From NCBI GenBank assembly GCA_934098445.1, contig CAKOOW010000031.1, forward strand, positions 1-13,824: 13,824 nt of DNA, in the 5' to 3' direction. The position numbers were made by a program, and so were the translations under genes. A model generated the notes under the pieces. It had not been told where the DNA came from, ran no database searches, and saw nothing but the letters and a program-made list of their open reading frames with translations. Shown piece by piece: positions 1 through 6,806 of the stretch. How positions within the stretch are numbered: position 1 is the first letter of the stretch; each line of letters opens with the position of its first letter. This DNA comes from an uncultured Bacilli bacterium (GTDB lineage Bacteria > Bacillota_I > Bacilli_A > RF39 > UBA660).

Positions 1-21
1 GTATTAATTTTAAAGATCATT

Positions 22-330
22 TTAATATAAAATAACAAACTCATTAGTATCTAAATTAACATAAGAAGAAGTATTAATGACTTCTTTAGTCACGGGATTA
101 GCCACATTTATTAGATATTCATTTGCTATCAAGTAAGAAATAGTTACGGTTTTATTCGTACATTTACCATCAATATAACATTGATGAGCTTTTTCCGTGA
201 CTTTTTTATTTAAGACTAGCCACATCTTGTCTTCATGATTTTTCTTCACAATCATCCCCGCTTTATATCCAACTAGTAAAATCATTAAAACAATGAGTAG
301 AAAAGATAAAAATTTACTTATTTTCGCCAT
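22..330 (-). CDS. small membrane-anchored protein of unknown function, coupled to tgt
   Basis: Unrecognised protein of 102 aa. The N-terminus is short and basic (MAKISK), followed by one hydrophobic segment at about residues 7-26 and then a polar domain, which suggests a single-pass protein with its C-terminus outside the cell. The outer part holds a cysteine pair (C51, C57) and a segment of the form ISYLIANEYL...NPVTKEVINTSSYV. That pattern resembles the C-terminal half of pseudopilin-like proteins (a 'leader-less' variant, since no prepilin cleavage motif is visible); this is my inference only. The gene overlaps the end of tgt by 17 nt and has no good Shine-Dalgarno sequence, so translation probably depends on ribosomes finishing tgt. 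No homologue function can be assigned. Confidence 0.65.
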   Translation of the reverse strand: MAKISKFLSFLLIVLMILLVGYKAGMIVKKNHEDKMWLVLNKKVTEKAHQCYIDGKCTNKTVTISYLIANEYLINVANPVTKEVINTSSYVNLDTNEFVILY

Positions 331-1432
331 AATAATTCTTAATAAATTCCTCTCTATATGCTAATAAACTGTCATTTTTAATAGCAGTCCTTAACTCTTC
401 AGTTAGATTGATTAAGTAATGGATATTATGAATCGATAAAAGTCTAGCCCCGAATGTTTCTTCACAGTTAATTAAGTGTTTAATATAAGCTTTCGTGTAA
501 TTTTGACAAGCATAACAAGTACAGCCTTCTTCAATAGGGGTAAAATCACTTTTATATTTAGCATTTTTAATATTGATTTTGCCATATCTAGTTAAAGCAT
601 GACCATGGCGGGCTAATCTTGTGGGGGAAACACAGTCAAAGATATCGATTCCATTACAAACATTTTCTACGATATCTATGGGATCTCCTACGCCCATTAA
701 ATAGCGAACCTTATCTTCCGGTAAGTATTTGGTCGCATAACGAACCATTTTATATTGCGTAGGTTTATCTTCACCGACACTAGTGCCGCCAATAGAATAA
801 CCATCAAAATCCATTTTAACTAACTCTTCGACACAGTGGCGACGTAAGTCCTCGTACTCGCCGCCTTGAACTATGCCAAAAAGACTTTGATTAGGATTGT
901 TAAAGACATCTTTTCCTCGTTTAGCCCATCTTAGAGTTCTTTCCACCGAGTTTTTACAATAATCATAGGTAGCTGGATACCCAATACATTCATCAAAACT
1001 CATGGCAATATCACTATCTAATTTATTTTGAATTTGAATAGACTTTTCGGGGGTAAGTAATAAAGCATCCCCATTATATTGGTTCTTAAACTTAACCCCT
1101 TCTTCGGTAATATCTTTTCTTTTAGCTAGAGAAAAAACTTGAAATCCTCCAGAATCAGTTAAAATTGGCTGATCCCAATTCATAAATTTATGTAAACCGC
1201 CCGCGGCCGCTACAATATCCTCACCTGGTCTTAGCCATAAATGATAAGTATTAGCTAAGATAATTCCGGCGTGGTTAGCTTTTAATTCTTCAGGGGCTAG
1301 GGTTTTAACGGTGGCTTGGGTTCCAACCGGCATAAACATTGGCGTTTCAAAAGTCCCATAGTTAGTATGAATAAGTCCTAATCGGGCCTTTGTTTCTTTA
1401 TCTTTTTTTAATAATTCGTATTTTATTTTCAT
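314..1432 (-). CDS. tgt: queuine/preQ1 tRNA-guanine transglycosylase (TGT)
   Basis: Exchanges guanine at the wobble position (34) of GUN-anticodon tRNAs for a 7-deazaguanine base, in queuosine formation. At 372 aa it has the usual bacterial length. Residues visible: D93 in TDSGGFQ (general acid/base), D147-C149 in FDECI, Q189 in IVQGG, the nucleophile D266 in FDCVSPTR, and the zinc site C304-x-C306-x2-C309 with H335. The base-recognition loop reads GGTSVGE (215-221), with Thr where the well-studied enzymes have Leu. The start at 1432 is preceded by GAGGT with 5-nt spacing. The gene has its own promoter (extended -10 at 1452-1460) and its last bases overlap the next small gene. No queuosine biosynthesis genes are in the window, so whether the substrate is preQ1 or salvaged queuine is open. 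Confidence 0.97.
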   Translation of the reverse strand: MKIKYELLKKDKETKARLGLIHTNYGTFETPMFMPVGTQATVKTLAPEELKANHAGIILANTYHLWLRPGEDIVAAAGGLHKFMNWDQPILTDSGGFQVFSLAKRKDITEEGVKFKNQYNGDALLLTPEKSIQIQNKLDSDIAMSFDECIGYPATYDYCKNSVERTLRWAKRGKDVFNNPNQSLFGIVQGGEYEDLRRHCVEELVKMDFDGYSIGGTSVGEDKPTQYKMVRYATKYLPEDKVRYLMGVGDPIDIVENVCNGIDIFDCVSPTRLARHGHALTRYGKINIKNAKYKSDFTPIEEGCTCYACQNYTKAYIKHLINCEETFGARLLSIHNIHYLINLTEELRTAIKNDSLLAYREEFIKNYYGENK

Positions 1433-1451
1433 AGAGTACCTCGCTTAAAAA

Positions 1452-1460
1452 ATTATACCA
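1452..1460 (-). promoter_or_regulatory. extended -10 promoter for tgt
   Basis: The minus strand reads TGGTATAAT, a perfect TATAAT hexamer with the TGn extension. No good -35 box lies 16-18 nt upstream (best is TAGATT), as is usual for extended -10 promoters. It predicts a start around 1445, just ahead of the tgt ribosome-binding site at 1438-1442. The remaining gap up to 1579 is AT-rich; I saw no preQ1 riboswitch-like sequence in it. Confidence 0.5.
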
Positions 1461-1570
1461 AAGTTAATAGGATTAATCTAGTATGAATAGAATTAAAATT
1501 TAAATTGTTAACTTCCTTTAAATAGTAATATCGACTTTAAGATATTTTCTAAACCAAATTTTGCTTTTTC

Positions 1571-1615
1571 TTAAATAAAAAACAATTAGTCTTTTTTAAT
1601 TCTAGCTAATTGTTT
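1571..1615 (-). terminator. terminator overlapping the stop of the 497-aa gene
   Basis: The arms 1606-1615 and 1580-1589 are exact 10-bp inverted repeats (AAACAATTAG on the minus strand) around a 16-nt loop. On the minus strand the hairpin runs directly into a T-rich tail (TTTTTTATTT, 1573-1582). The stop codon (1586-1588) lies inside the second arm. The stem is AT-rich, so terminator strength is uncertain. Confidence 0.5.
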
Positions 1616-3079
1616 ATCAAGGCTCTTACTTGGAAGAAAAAGAGTTCCTTTTAAATATCTATTGACAGCGGTTCTGATACTATAACTAGTAGCGGGAATA
1701 TTATAACATTCAAAGAATTCATAGATTCCTTTTTTTTCTTCTTCAGTTAAATAACGCATCTTGCCGTCAATTGAATAACCGGTAACATCATTAAGAAAAC
1801 TATCTAAAGAGACTTTATTATAAGTATATTTATGAAGATCATCTTTAGAGGCTAAAGAAGAAAGATAAGTTAAATCACTATCAGCAATTAAATGATTATT
1901 TATTAAAGCGGTTCTTAAATCTGTTAAAGGATAATTAGTAAGACAATAATAATCTAATATATCAAACTCTCTTTTAGAAGTACCATTTATAACTCCGTTT
2001 TTACGAAAATCTAAAAGAAGCTCAAGGATAGTATTTAAATATGATAATTCATACTCTTCTACTGTATTAATATGCATTCTTAACTTTTCTTTTAATGTCT
2101 CATCAATGCCACAAGCACTTTCTAAATACTTTTTAACTCCAGATGTACCTCTATTTCCTTTGGAAAAAACATCAGTGTTTCCAAAATCTTTTAAAGTCAT
2201 ATTAGCACTTAAGAAACGTTTTAAATTTTCTAATTTTTCTTTCGAAATTCGTGGCGCTCTAGGACTTTTAGAGTCTAATTGATTTTTTTTACTCTTTTCT
2301 TCTATTACATAATTTAGAACTGATATTATTTCTTCTTCTTTAGTAAAGAGATATTGTCTATATTCTTCATCATTAATCCCATTTAACTTATCCGCATATT
2401 CTTTAAAAATAATATTCTTAATTGCATTTAAATCATAACTAGTAGCATCACTAAGAATAAAGGCTATCTTAGCTCCTAATTTACTTCCCTTTTCTTTACT
2501 AGCTATTTGAATAACTTGATAAGCTAAAGAATTGTTTACAAAAGCTTTAGTAGGATTATTAATTAATCTGGCTTGTCTTTTTAACTTTTGATTATAATTG
2601 TTCTTTTCTGAACCCAAAGCATATTTTTCAAGATAAATTTTACTATATTTTTTAATATCATCAATATCTAGACCTAATTTTTCACTAATAATTACTAAGG
2701 ATATTTCAATAGGCATTTCTAAATTATAAGCCTTTAAAAGAGCATCAAAATATTTATATAGATACATTTTCTCTCTAGTCGTTTTTAAGTCTTCAACCTG
2801 AGGATTTATTATACTTTTTTCTTTTAATTGTTCTCTTCGTAACGTCAAAAGAGGTTTTCTAATTTTTTTAATAGTATCGCGATATTTTTTTAAGTCTTCT
2901 TCTGGTATCTGGGATTTATAATACCCGGCTTCTAAAGCAATCTCCGTTAAATCTAAAAGTGACATTTTATACTTATCAGCTAAAACTTGTAATTTTTCGG
3001 TAACTTCCGTTAAAGGCTTATTTTCCTTTAAAGAAGTACTAACATCATAATAACAATGCATAATTAAATTTCTATCCAT
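1586..3079 (-). CDS. orphan helical protein of unknown function, 497 aa
   Basis: I do not recognise this protein. The frame can be read from a GTG at 3115, but the ATG at 3079 is preceded by AAGGGAG (3086-3092) with 6-nt spacing, so the shorter form is preferred. No signal peptide or membrane segment is seen; it should be cytosolic. It is rich in Lys, Glu, Leu, Ile and Tyr and predicted by eye to be nearly all helical. Similar-looking modules recur: about 105-150 (YNLEMPIEIS... with LGLDIDDIKKYS), 372-395 (YYCLTNYPLTDLRTALI) and 455-478 (FECYNIPATSYSIRTAVNRYL). These look like degenerate helical or HTH-like repeats. A basic stretch at 262-288 (KSKKNQ...SPRAPRISK) divides the chain and could be a linker or nucleic-acid contact. 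It is transcribed alone, between its own promoter and terminator. Function not assignable. Confidence 0.8.
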   Translation of the reverse strand: MDRNLIMHCYYDVSTSLKENKPLTEVTEKLQVLADKYKMSLLDLTEIALEAGYYKSQIPEEDLKKYRDTIKKIRKPLLTLRREQLKEKSIINPQVEDLKTTREKMYLYKYFDALLKAYNLEMPIEISLVIISEKLGLDIDDIKKYSKIYLEKYALGSEKNNYNQKLKRQARLINNPTKAFVNNSLAYQVIQIASKEKGSKLGAKIAFILSDATSYDLNAIKNIIFKEYADKLNGINDEEYRQYLFTKEEEIISVLNYVIEEKSKKNQLDSKSPRAPRISKEKLENLKRFLSANMTLKDFGNTDVFSKGNRGTSGVKKYLESACGIDETLKEKLRMHINTVEEYELSYLNTILELLLDFRKNGVINGTSKREFDILDYYCLTNYPLTDLRTALINNHLIADSDLTYLSSLASKDDLHKYTYNKVSLDSFLNDVTGYSIDGKMRYLTEEEKKGIYEFFECYNIPATSYSIRTAVNRYLKGTLFLPSKSLDKQLARIKKD

Positions 3080-3085
3080 AATATT

Positions 3086-3092
3086 CTCCCTT
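3086..3092 (-). promoter_or_regulatory. ribosome-binding site setting the start of the 497-aa gene
   Basis: AAGGGAG on the minus strand lies 6 nt before the ATG at 3079. The in-frame GTG at 3115 has nothing comparable and would place this site inside the coding sequence. Confidence 0.75.
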
Positions 3093-3105
3093 ACAACATT
3101 TAAAT

Positions 3106-3133
3106 ATCCTAACACATTTTAAATATTTTGCAA
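3106..3133 (-). promoter_or_regulatory. promoter for the 497-aa gene
   Basis: On the minus strand, TTGCAA (3128-3133) is followed after 16 nt by TAGGAT (3106-3111) with a TGn extension. It lies just beyond the ftsI terminator, where a new promoter is needed. The same -35 and spacing occur upstream of rpmG. Confidence 0.45.
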
Positions 3134-3155
3134 TATCTTTTTGAAAATTTTACCC

Positions 3156-3180
3156 AAAAAAACTTGGGCTAAGCCAAGTT
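3156..3180 (-). terminator. terminator overlapping the ftsI stop
   Basis: On the minus strand AACTTGG, a 6-nt loop and CCAAGTT form a 7-bp stem followed by a run of seven T. The TAG stop of ftsI (3169-3171) sits in the loop, so the coding end and the terminator share sequence. It closes the rsmH-ftsL-ftsI operon. Confidence 0.85.
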
Positions 3181-5289
3181 AAAAGTTATGGTCTCAAGGG
3201 GAATAGCACTGCCATCTGGGATGCTTTGGGAAGTCACTTTACCACTCCCATTAATTACATATTTTAAATTTAAAAGATGACATAAGGCAATTAATTCCGC
3301 TTTAGAATAGCCCACGGTATTGGGCATTACATAAGAGTCATTAGTCTTTAAGAAAACTTTACTCCCAATTAAGACTTTATTATCTTTTTTAGGATACTGG
3401 TTAATAATAGTATTTCCATTTCCTAAGATAATAGGATTAAGTCCTAAAAGTTTTAATTTATCAGTAGTAGTGAGAGTATCTGTATTAACAAAATTATCTA
3501 AAGTAATAATATTAGTACTTGTTGATTCTGCAGTCTTTTGTTCTAAATTCTTATATTTAGCAATCTCATCGACAATATTAACTATTGCACTCGCTGCATT
3601 TTTAAAAGCCCCTTGGAATTGCTTAACCGAAAAATATATTATGTACTCTGGATTATCATAAGGAAATAACATCGCAAAGGATTTAACATAATCATAGTCT
3701 CCGGTTAAATAACCACCACCATTAGGATTAGCAATTTGAGCTGTTCCCGTTTTTCCCATGACTTCAACAAGATTAGATTTAAAATAACGGGCATCAGTTT
3801 TCCCAGAATAAACAACATCATGCATCATTGTTTTCATCTTATCGGTAGTAGTCTTTTTTACAATCTGCCCAATCTCTTCTCTTTTACCTTCATAAATGAC
3901 TTCTTTAGTGGCACTATCAACAATTTTAGAGATAATATATGGTTTTAACATAACGCCATCATTGGCTAGAGTCGTTAGAGCTTGGATATTTTGAATAGGA
4001 GTTGTGGTAATTCCTTGTCCAAAGGAAGCTGTTGCTATTTCGGTAGCATAGTTAAAATCAATTGTACCACTGGCTTCTTCAGGTAAAGTGATACCAGTTT
4101 GTTTACCAAAACCAAATTTTTCATAATATTCACTTAACTTTTCTTTACCTAGTCTTTGACTAAGAATGGTAGCAGCAACATTAGAAGAGTAACTAAAACC
4201 TTCATCGAACGTAATACTACCCCACCCGACATTATTAAAGTCTTTAATAGTAGCATCACTTACTTTAATAGTCCCAGACATATATTTTTCATCGCCATTA
4301 TAAAGATCACTATCGATAGCACTCATAAAGGAATATATTTTCATCGTGGAACCAGGTTCATAAGAATAAGATACTAAAGGATTTAAGTAATTAGTCATAT
4401 TAAGTTTATTAGCATCAAAAGATGGGGAAGCCCCACTAGCTAGAATAGCACCAGTCTTTGCATCAGCAACGGTTAAAGTAAGCCAAGTATAGTTATAATT
4501 AGTCGAAAGATTATTAATTTCTTGTTCAACAAATAATTGAATATTATTATCAATTGTTAAATAAATATCGTTACCAGATTTACTTTGTTTAACGTTTTCT
4601 TCGGCATACGGAAGCTTATAACCATAATTATCGGTTTGATATTCACTAAAACCATTTTCCCCCTTTAAGGTGGCATTACAATACTTTTCAATCCCCATTT
4701 CCCCGTTAATGTTACCTTCATCATCTTTTTTAGAATAGCCAACAATATAAGAAGCAAAATCTCCCATTTGATAATATCTTTTAGATGAGACTGTAAAATC
4801 TAGTCCGGGTAAATTTAAGCTTTCAATCTCCTGTTTTAGGGTCTCCGATATATCTTTAGCATAAGTAAATTCAACTTGATATTTATTCTCGGTATTAAGA
4901 CGTTCTAGGATATAATCATAAGTCATATTTTTATTACCATTTTTACTAAATACTTCGCTTAGCTTTTGGGCTGTTAGTTCTTTATCTACCACGTGTTGGG
5001 GTTTATTGGGATTAGTAGTTCTGGTATCACTTAAATAAGCAATTAAAGTATAAGAATTAACGGTATTGGCTAGATAGTTACCACTCTTATCATAGATATT
5101 ACCACGATGGGCATATAATATTTTCTTAGTCGTATTCCTTTTCTCGGCATAAGCTTTTAAGTCAATGCCATCGATTTCTTTTGATAAGGAGATATAAATT
5201 AGTTTACCGATAAGAGCAATAAAAAGAAGAATTAAAAGCAAAAGAACAATTTTACTAAAATAGATATTTCTATTCTTCTTAGTTTTCAT
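3169..5289 (-). CDS. ftsI: septal class B penicillin-binding protein (FtsI/PBP2x/SpoVD type) with C-terminal PASTA domains
   Basis: D,D-transpeptidase that cross-links septal peptidoglycan, acting outside the membrane with FtsL/FtsW-type partners. From the chosen start it is 706 aa. It has a cytosolic basic tail, one membrane anchor (about 12-34) and a dimerisation domain opening with the RGNIYDKSGN motif (about 62-71). The transpeptidase domain (about 265-580) carries S314-x-x-K317 (PGSTMK), S368-S-N370 and K513-T-G-T. Two PASTA-like repeats follow (about 610-650 and 652-706), as in PBP2x/SpoVD. An ATG at 5298 also exists, but AAGGA (5298-5302) serves the ATG at 5289 with 8-nt spacing. The start overlaps the end of ftsL by 11 nt, so translation is likely coupled. 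FtsI is preferred to the sporulation paralogue SpoVD because of the rsmH-ftsL context. Confidence 0.95.
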   Translation of the reverse strand: MKTKKNRNIYFSKIVLLLLILLFIALIGKLIYISLSKEIDGIDLKAYAEKRNTTKKILYAHRGNIYDKSGNYLANTVNSYTLIAYLSDTRTTNPNKPQHVVDKELTAQKLSEVFSKNGNKNMTYDYILERLNTENKYQVEFTYAKDISETLKQEIESLNLPGLDFTVSSKRYYQMGDFASYIVGYSKKDDEGNINGEMGIEKYCNATLKGENGFSEYQTDNYGYKLPYAEENVKQSKSGNDIYLTIDNNIQLFVEQEINNLSTNYNYTWLTLTVADAKTGAILASGASPSFDANKLNMTNYLNPLVSYSYEPGSTMKIYSFMSAIDSDLYNGDEKYMSGTIKVSDATIKDFNNVGWGSITFDEGFSYSSNVAATILSQRLGKEKLSEYYEKFGFGKQTGITLPEEASGTIDFNYATEIATASFGQGITTTPIQNIQALTTLANDGVMLKPYIISKIVDSATKEVIYEGKREEIGQIVKKTTTDKMKTMMHDVVYSGKTDARYFKSNLVEVMGKTGTAQIANPNGGGYLTGDYDYVKSFAMLFPYDNPEYIIYFSVKQFQGAFKNAASAIVNIVDEIAKYKNLEQKTAESTSTNIITLDNFVNTDTLTTTDKLKLLGLNPIILGNGNTIINQYPKKDNKVLIGSKVFLKTNDSYVMPNTVGYSKAELIALCHLLNLKYVINGSGKVTSQSIPDGSAIPLETITFNLA

Positions 5290-5578
5290 TATCTTCATCC
5301 TTATCTATACTAGTAATATTATTATTCTTATAAGATAAACCATTTTCTTTAGCAATTTCCCTAATCTTATCTAGGGATGCTAACTCATTAATTTGCATTT
5401 CTACCGACTCATTAACATTCTCTTGTTTTTCAATATTATTCTTTAGTTTTTCCACTTCAATATTAACCTCACTTAACTTAGCTCTCGTAACAACTTGCAA
5501 TAGTGGCGAAAGGATTAAGACTAAGATAATTAGTATAAATAATTTTTTATCCCTTTTATTATTCTTTTCTGATTTCAT
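5279..5578 (-). CDS. ftsL: cell division protein FtsL
   Basis: Small bitopic divisome protein of 99 aa. A lysine-rich cytosolic tail (1-12) leads to one membrane segment (about 13-31) and an external coiled coil (about 34-65; heptad-like LSEVNIEVEKLKNNIEKQ). It ends in the family signature SLDKIREIAKENGLSY, comparable to the 'IEEIAKEELGL' end of FtsL/DivIC proteins. Primary sequence conservation in this family is low, so the assignment rests on topology, that motif and its place between rsmH and ftsI. The ATG follows the rsmH stop by one base and is served by AAAGGA (5585-5590) inside the end of rsmH. FtsL with DivIC and DivIB is known to regulate the FtsW-FtsI synthase. Confidence 0.88.
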   Translation of the reverse strand: MKSEKNNKRDKKLFILIILVLILSPLLQVVTRAKLSEVNIEVEKLKNNIEKQENVNESVEMQINELASLDKIREIAKENGLSYKNNNITSIDKDEDNEN

Positions 5579-5579
5579 T

Positions 5580-6494
5580 TTAAATCCTTTCTGCTACTCG
5601 TAATTTCGCACTTTTACTACGAGAGTTCTCAGCTAGTTCTTGGGTGCTTGGTAAAATAGGCTTTTTAGTTATTAGTTTTAATTTAGGTTTATATGCCTCG
5701 GGAATAGTTGGTAAGCCTTTAACTAATTCATTAACTTCACTATTTTCTTTAAAGAATTTTTTTACAATTCGATCTTCTAGAGAATGGAAAGTAATTATAG
5801 CTACTCTTCCTTCTGGTTTTAAAAGATCTAAGACATCAGGTAATACTTCTTTTAGAACCGATAATTCTTTATTAACTTCAATTCTAATAGCTTGAAAGAT
5901 ATTACGTTCAGGATGTTTCTTATAAAAGTAGTTAGCGCCGACGGCCCTTTCAATTATTTTAACTAATTCTAAAGTGGTTTTAATAGGACGAGAAGTCACA
6001 ATCTTACTGGCAATCAATCTACTCTTAGGTTCTTCTCCATAACTAAAGAAAATATCAGTTAAAGCTTCTTTAGAATACTCATTTACGACTTTTTCCGCAC
6101 TTAAGGTGGCATCAGTATCCATTCGCATATCAAGAATACCATCTTTACTAAAGCTAAAGCCACGGGTAGCATCATCAATCTGTGGAGAAGAAACACCTAA
6201 ATCAAAGACAATTCCATCAATTTTGGTAACACCAAGTTCTGCTAACTTAACTTTTAAATCAACGAAGTTACTTTTAATTAACGTATAATTGGTCCCAATC
6301 TTTTTTAAACGTTCATCAGCAAAAAGAATTGCTTTACTATCTTCATCAAAGGCATATAAGTGACCAGTTGTTAAACTACTTAAAATTTTACTAGAGTGTC
6401 CCCCAAGTCCTAAGGTGGCATCAACATAAATACCATCCTCTTTAAGATTTAAATTATCTATAGTTTCATTAAGTAATACACTATAATGTTCCAT
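5580..6494 (-). CDS. rsmH: 16S rRNA (cytosine-1402-N4)-methyltransferase
   Basis: SAM-dependent enzyme that methylates N4 of C1402 in the 16S rRNA decoding centre (formerly MraW). From the ATG at 6494 it is 304 aa, close to the usual 310. Family motifs visible: HYSVLLNET at the N-terminus, VDATLGLGGHS (24-34, SAM site), FDLGVSSPQID (97-107), RGFSFSKDG...LDMRMD (111-126, with Ile where Pro is usual), RNIFQAIRIEVNKEL (197-211), FHSLEDRIVKKF (236-247) and the basic tail NSRSKSAKLRVAER. An ATG at 6524 lies near the predicted transcription start and lacks a Shine-Dalgarno sequence. The ATG at 6494 has AAAGGA (6505-6510) and begins where the family begins. It is first gene of the division operon; mraZ, often just upstream, is absent. 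Confidence 0.97.
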   Translation of the reverse strand: MEHYSVLLNETIDNLNLKEDGIYVDATLGLGGHSSKILSSLTTGHLYAFDEDSKAILFADERLKKIGTNYTLIKSNFVDLKVKLAELGVTKIDGIVFDLGVSSPQIDDATRGFSFSKDGILDMRMDTDATLSAEKVVNEYSKEALTDIFFSYGEEPKSRLIASKIVTSRPIKTTLELVKIIERAVGANYFYKKHPERNIFQAIRIEVNKELSVLKEVLPDVLDLLKPEGRVAIITFHSLEDRIVKKFFKENSEVNELVKGLPTIPEAYKPKLKLITKKPILPSTQELAENSRSKSAKLRVAERI

Positions 6495-6504
6495 AAAATT
6501 CACA

Positions 6505-6510
6505 TCCTTT
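6505..6510 (-). promoter_or_regulatory. ribosome-binding site setting the rsmH start
   Basis: AAAGGA (continuing as AAAGGATG) lies 10 nt before the ATG at 6494. The alternative ATG at 6524 is preceded only by AT-rich sequence. Confidence 0.65.
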
Positions 6511-6533
6511 ATAATTTGTTTCATCTAAGGTTA

Positions 6534-6562
6534 ATCTTACTATAATTTTAGTTTTTTGTAAA
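6534..6562 (-). promoter_or_regulatory. promoter of the rsmH-ftsL-ftsI operon
   Basis: On the minus strand TTTACA (6557-6562), a 17-nt spacer and TAAGAT (6534-6539). It sits directly after the terminator at 6561-6587 and predicts a start near 6527, giving a leader of roughly 30 nt before rsmH. Confidence 0.5.
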
Positions 6563-6587
6563 TAAAAGAGCCTAATAAATAGGCTTA
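6561..6587 (-). terminator. terminator upstream of the rsmH promoter
   Basis: On the minus strand AGCCTA, a 5-nt loop and TAGGCT form a 6-bp stem followed by CTTTTATTT. It lies 25 nt beyond the stop (6612) of the cryptic frame described separately, and just ahead of the rsmH promoter. Confidence 0.65.
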
Positions 6588-6611
6588 AAATTGGTAACTT
6601 GACAGTTTATG

Positions 6612-6806
6612 TTATTGATAGCGGTTTCCCGTTCGGGCTTTAGTCTCTAAATCATTAAGTAATTCTTCGAGACGGTTTTCGGAGTAGAAAATAGCCATTT
6701 TTAGTTCATCTTTTTTAGGTTCAGGACGCGTAAAAGTCGTAATAAAGTCATTCTGACCCCTACTTTCTTTGAAAAAAGAGCTTAAATTTAAGCTCTGGAT
6801 GAATAT
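6612..6806 (-). pseudogene. cryptic open frame or gene remnant between efp and rsmH
   Basis: A minus-strand frame stays open from 6806 to a TAA at 6612 (64 codons). It has protein-like content in its last 45 codons: ...FITTFTRPEPKKDELK, then MAIFYSENRLEELLNDLET and KARTGNRYQ. It has no ATG, GTG or TTG before the internal ATG at 6698, which would give only 28 aa and lacks a clear ribosome site. A different frame has an ATG at 6751 preceded by AGGGG; it encodes a 16-aa peptide that stops two bases before the ATG at 6698. So this may be a decayed gene, a frameshifted gene, or a leader peptide coupled to a 28-aa peptide. A terminator at 6561-6587 follows it, which suggests it is or was a transcribed unit. 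The family is not recognised. Confidence 0.4.
6772..6796 (-). terminator. terminator overlapping the efp stop (perfect palindrome)
   Basis: Bases 6777-6796 are a perfect 20-bp palindrome (half-site AGAGCTTAAA). It can fold into an 8-bp stem with a 4-nt loop and is followed on the minus strand by six T. The efp stop (6788-6790) is inside it. There is no T-run on the plus-strand side, so it acts for the minus strand. Confidence 0.85.

Noticed and set aside
1..20. Possible next gene starting at 20 on the minus strand (reads MIFKIN)
   Set aside because: Only six codons are visible and there is no Shine-Dalgarno sequence, so it cannot be told from chance, although a gene after tgt is expected.
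1433..1579. preQ1 riboswitch upstream of tgt
   Set aside because: No consensus pseudoknot core or A-rich tail is found; the leader between the promoter and the start codon is too short.
3470..6288. Plus-strand open frames inside ftsI and rsmH (about 60-83 codons)
   Set aside because: They are antisense shadows of strongly supported genes, with no ribosome sites or recognisable content.
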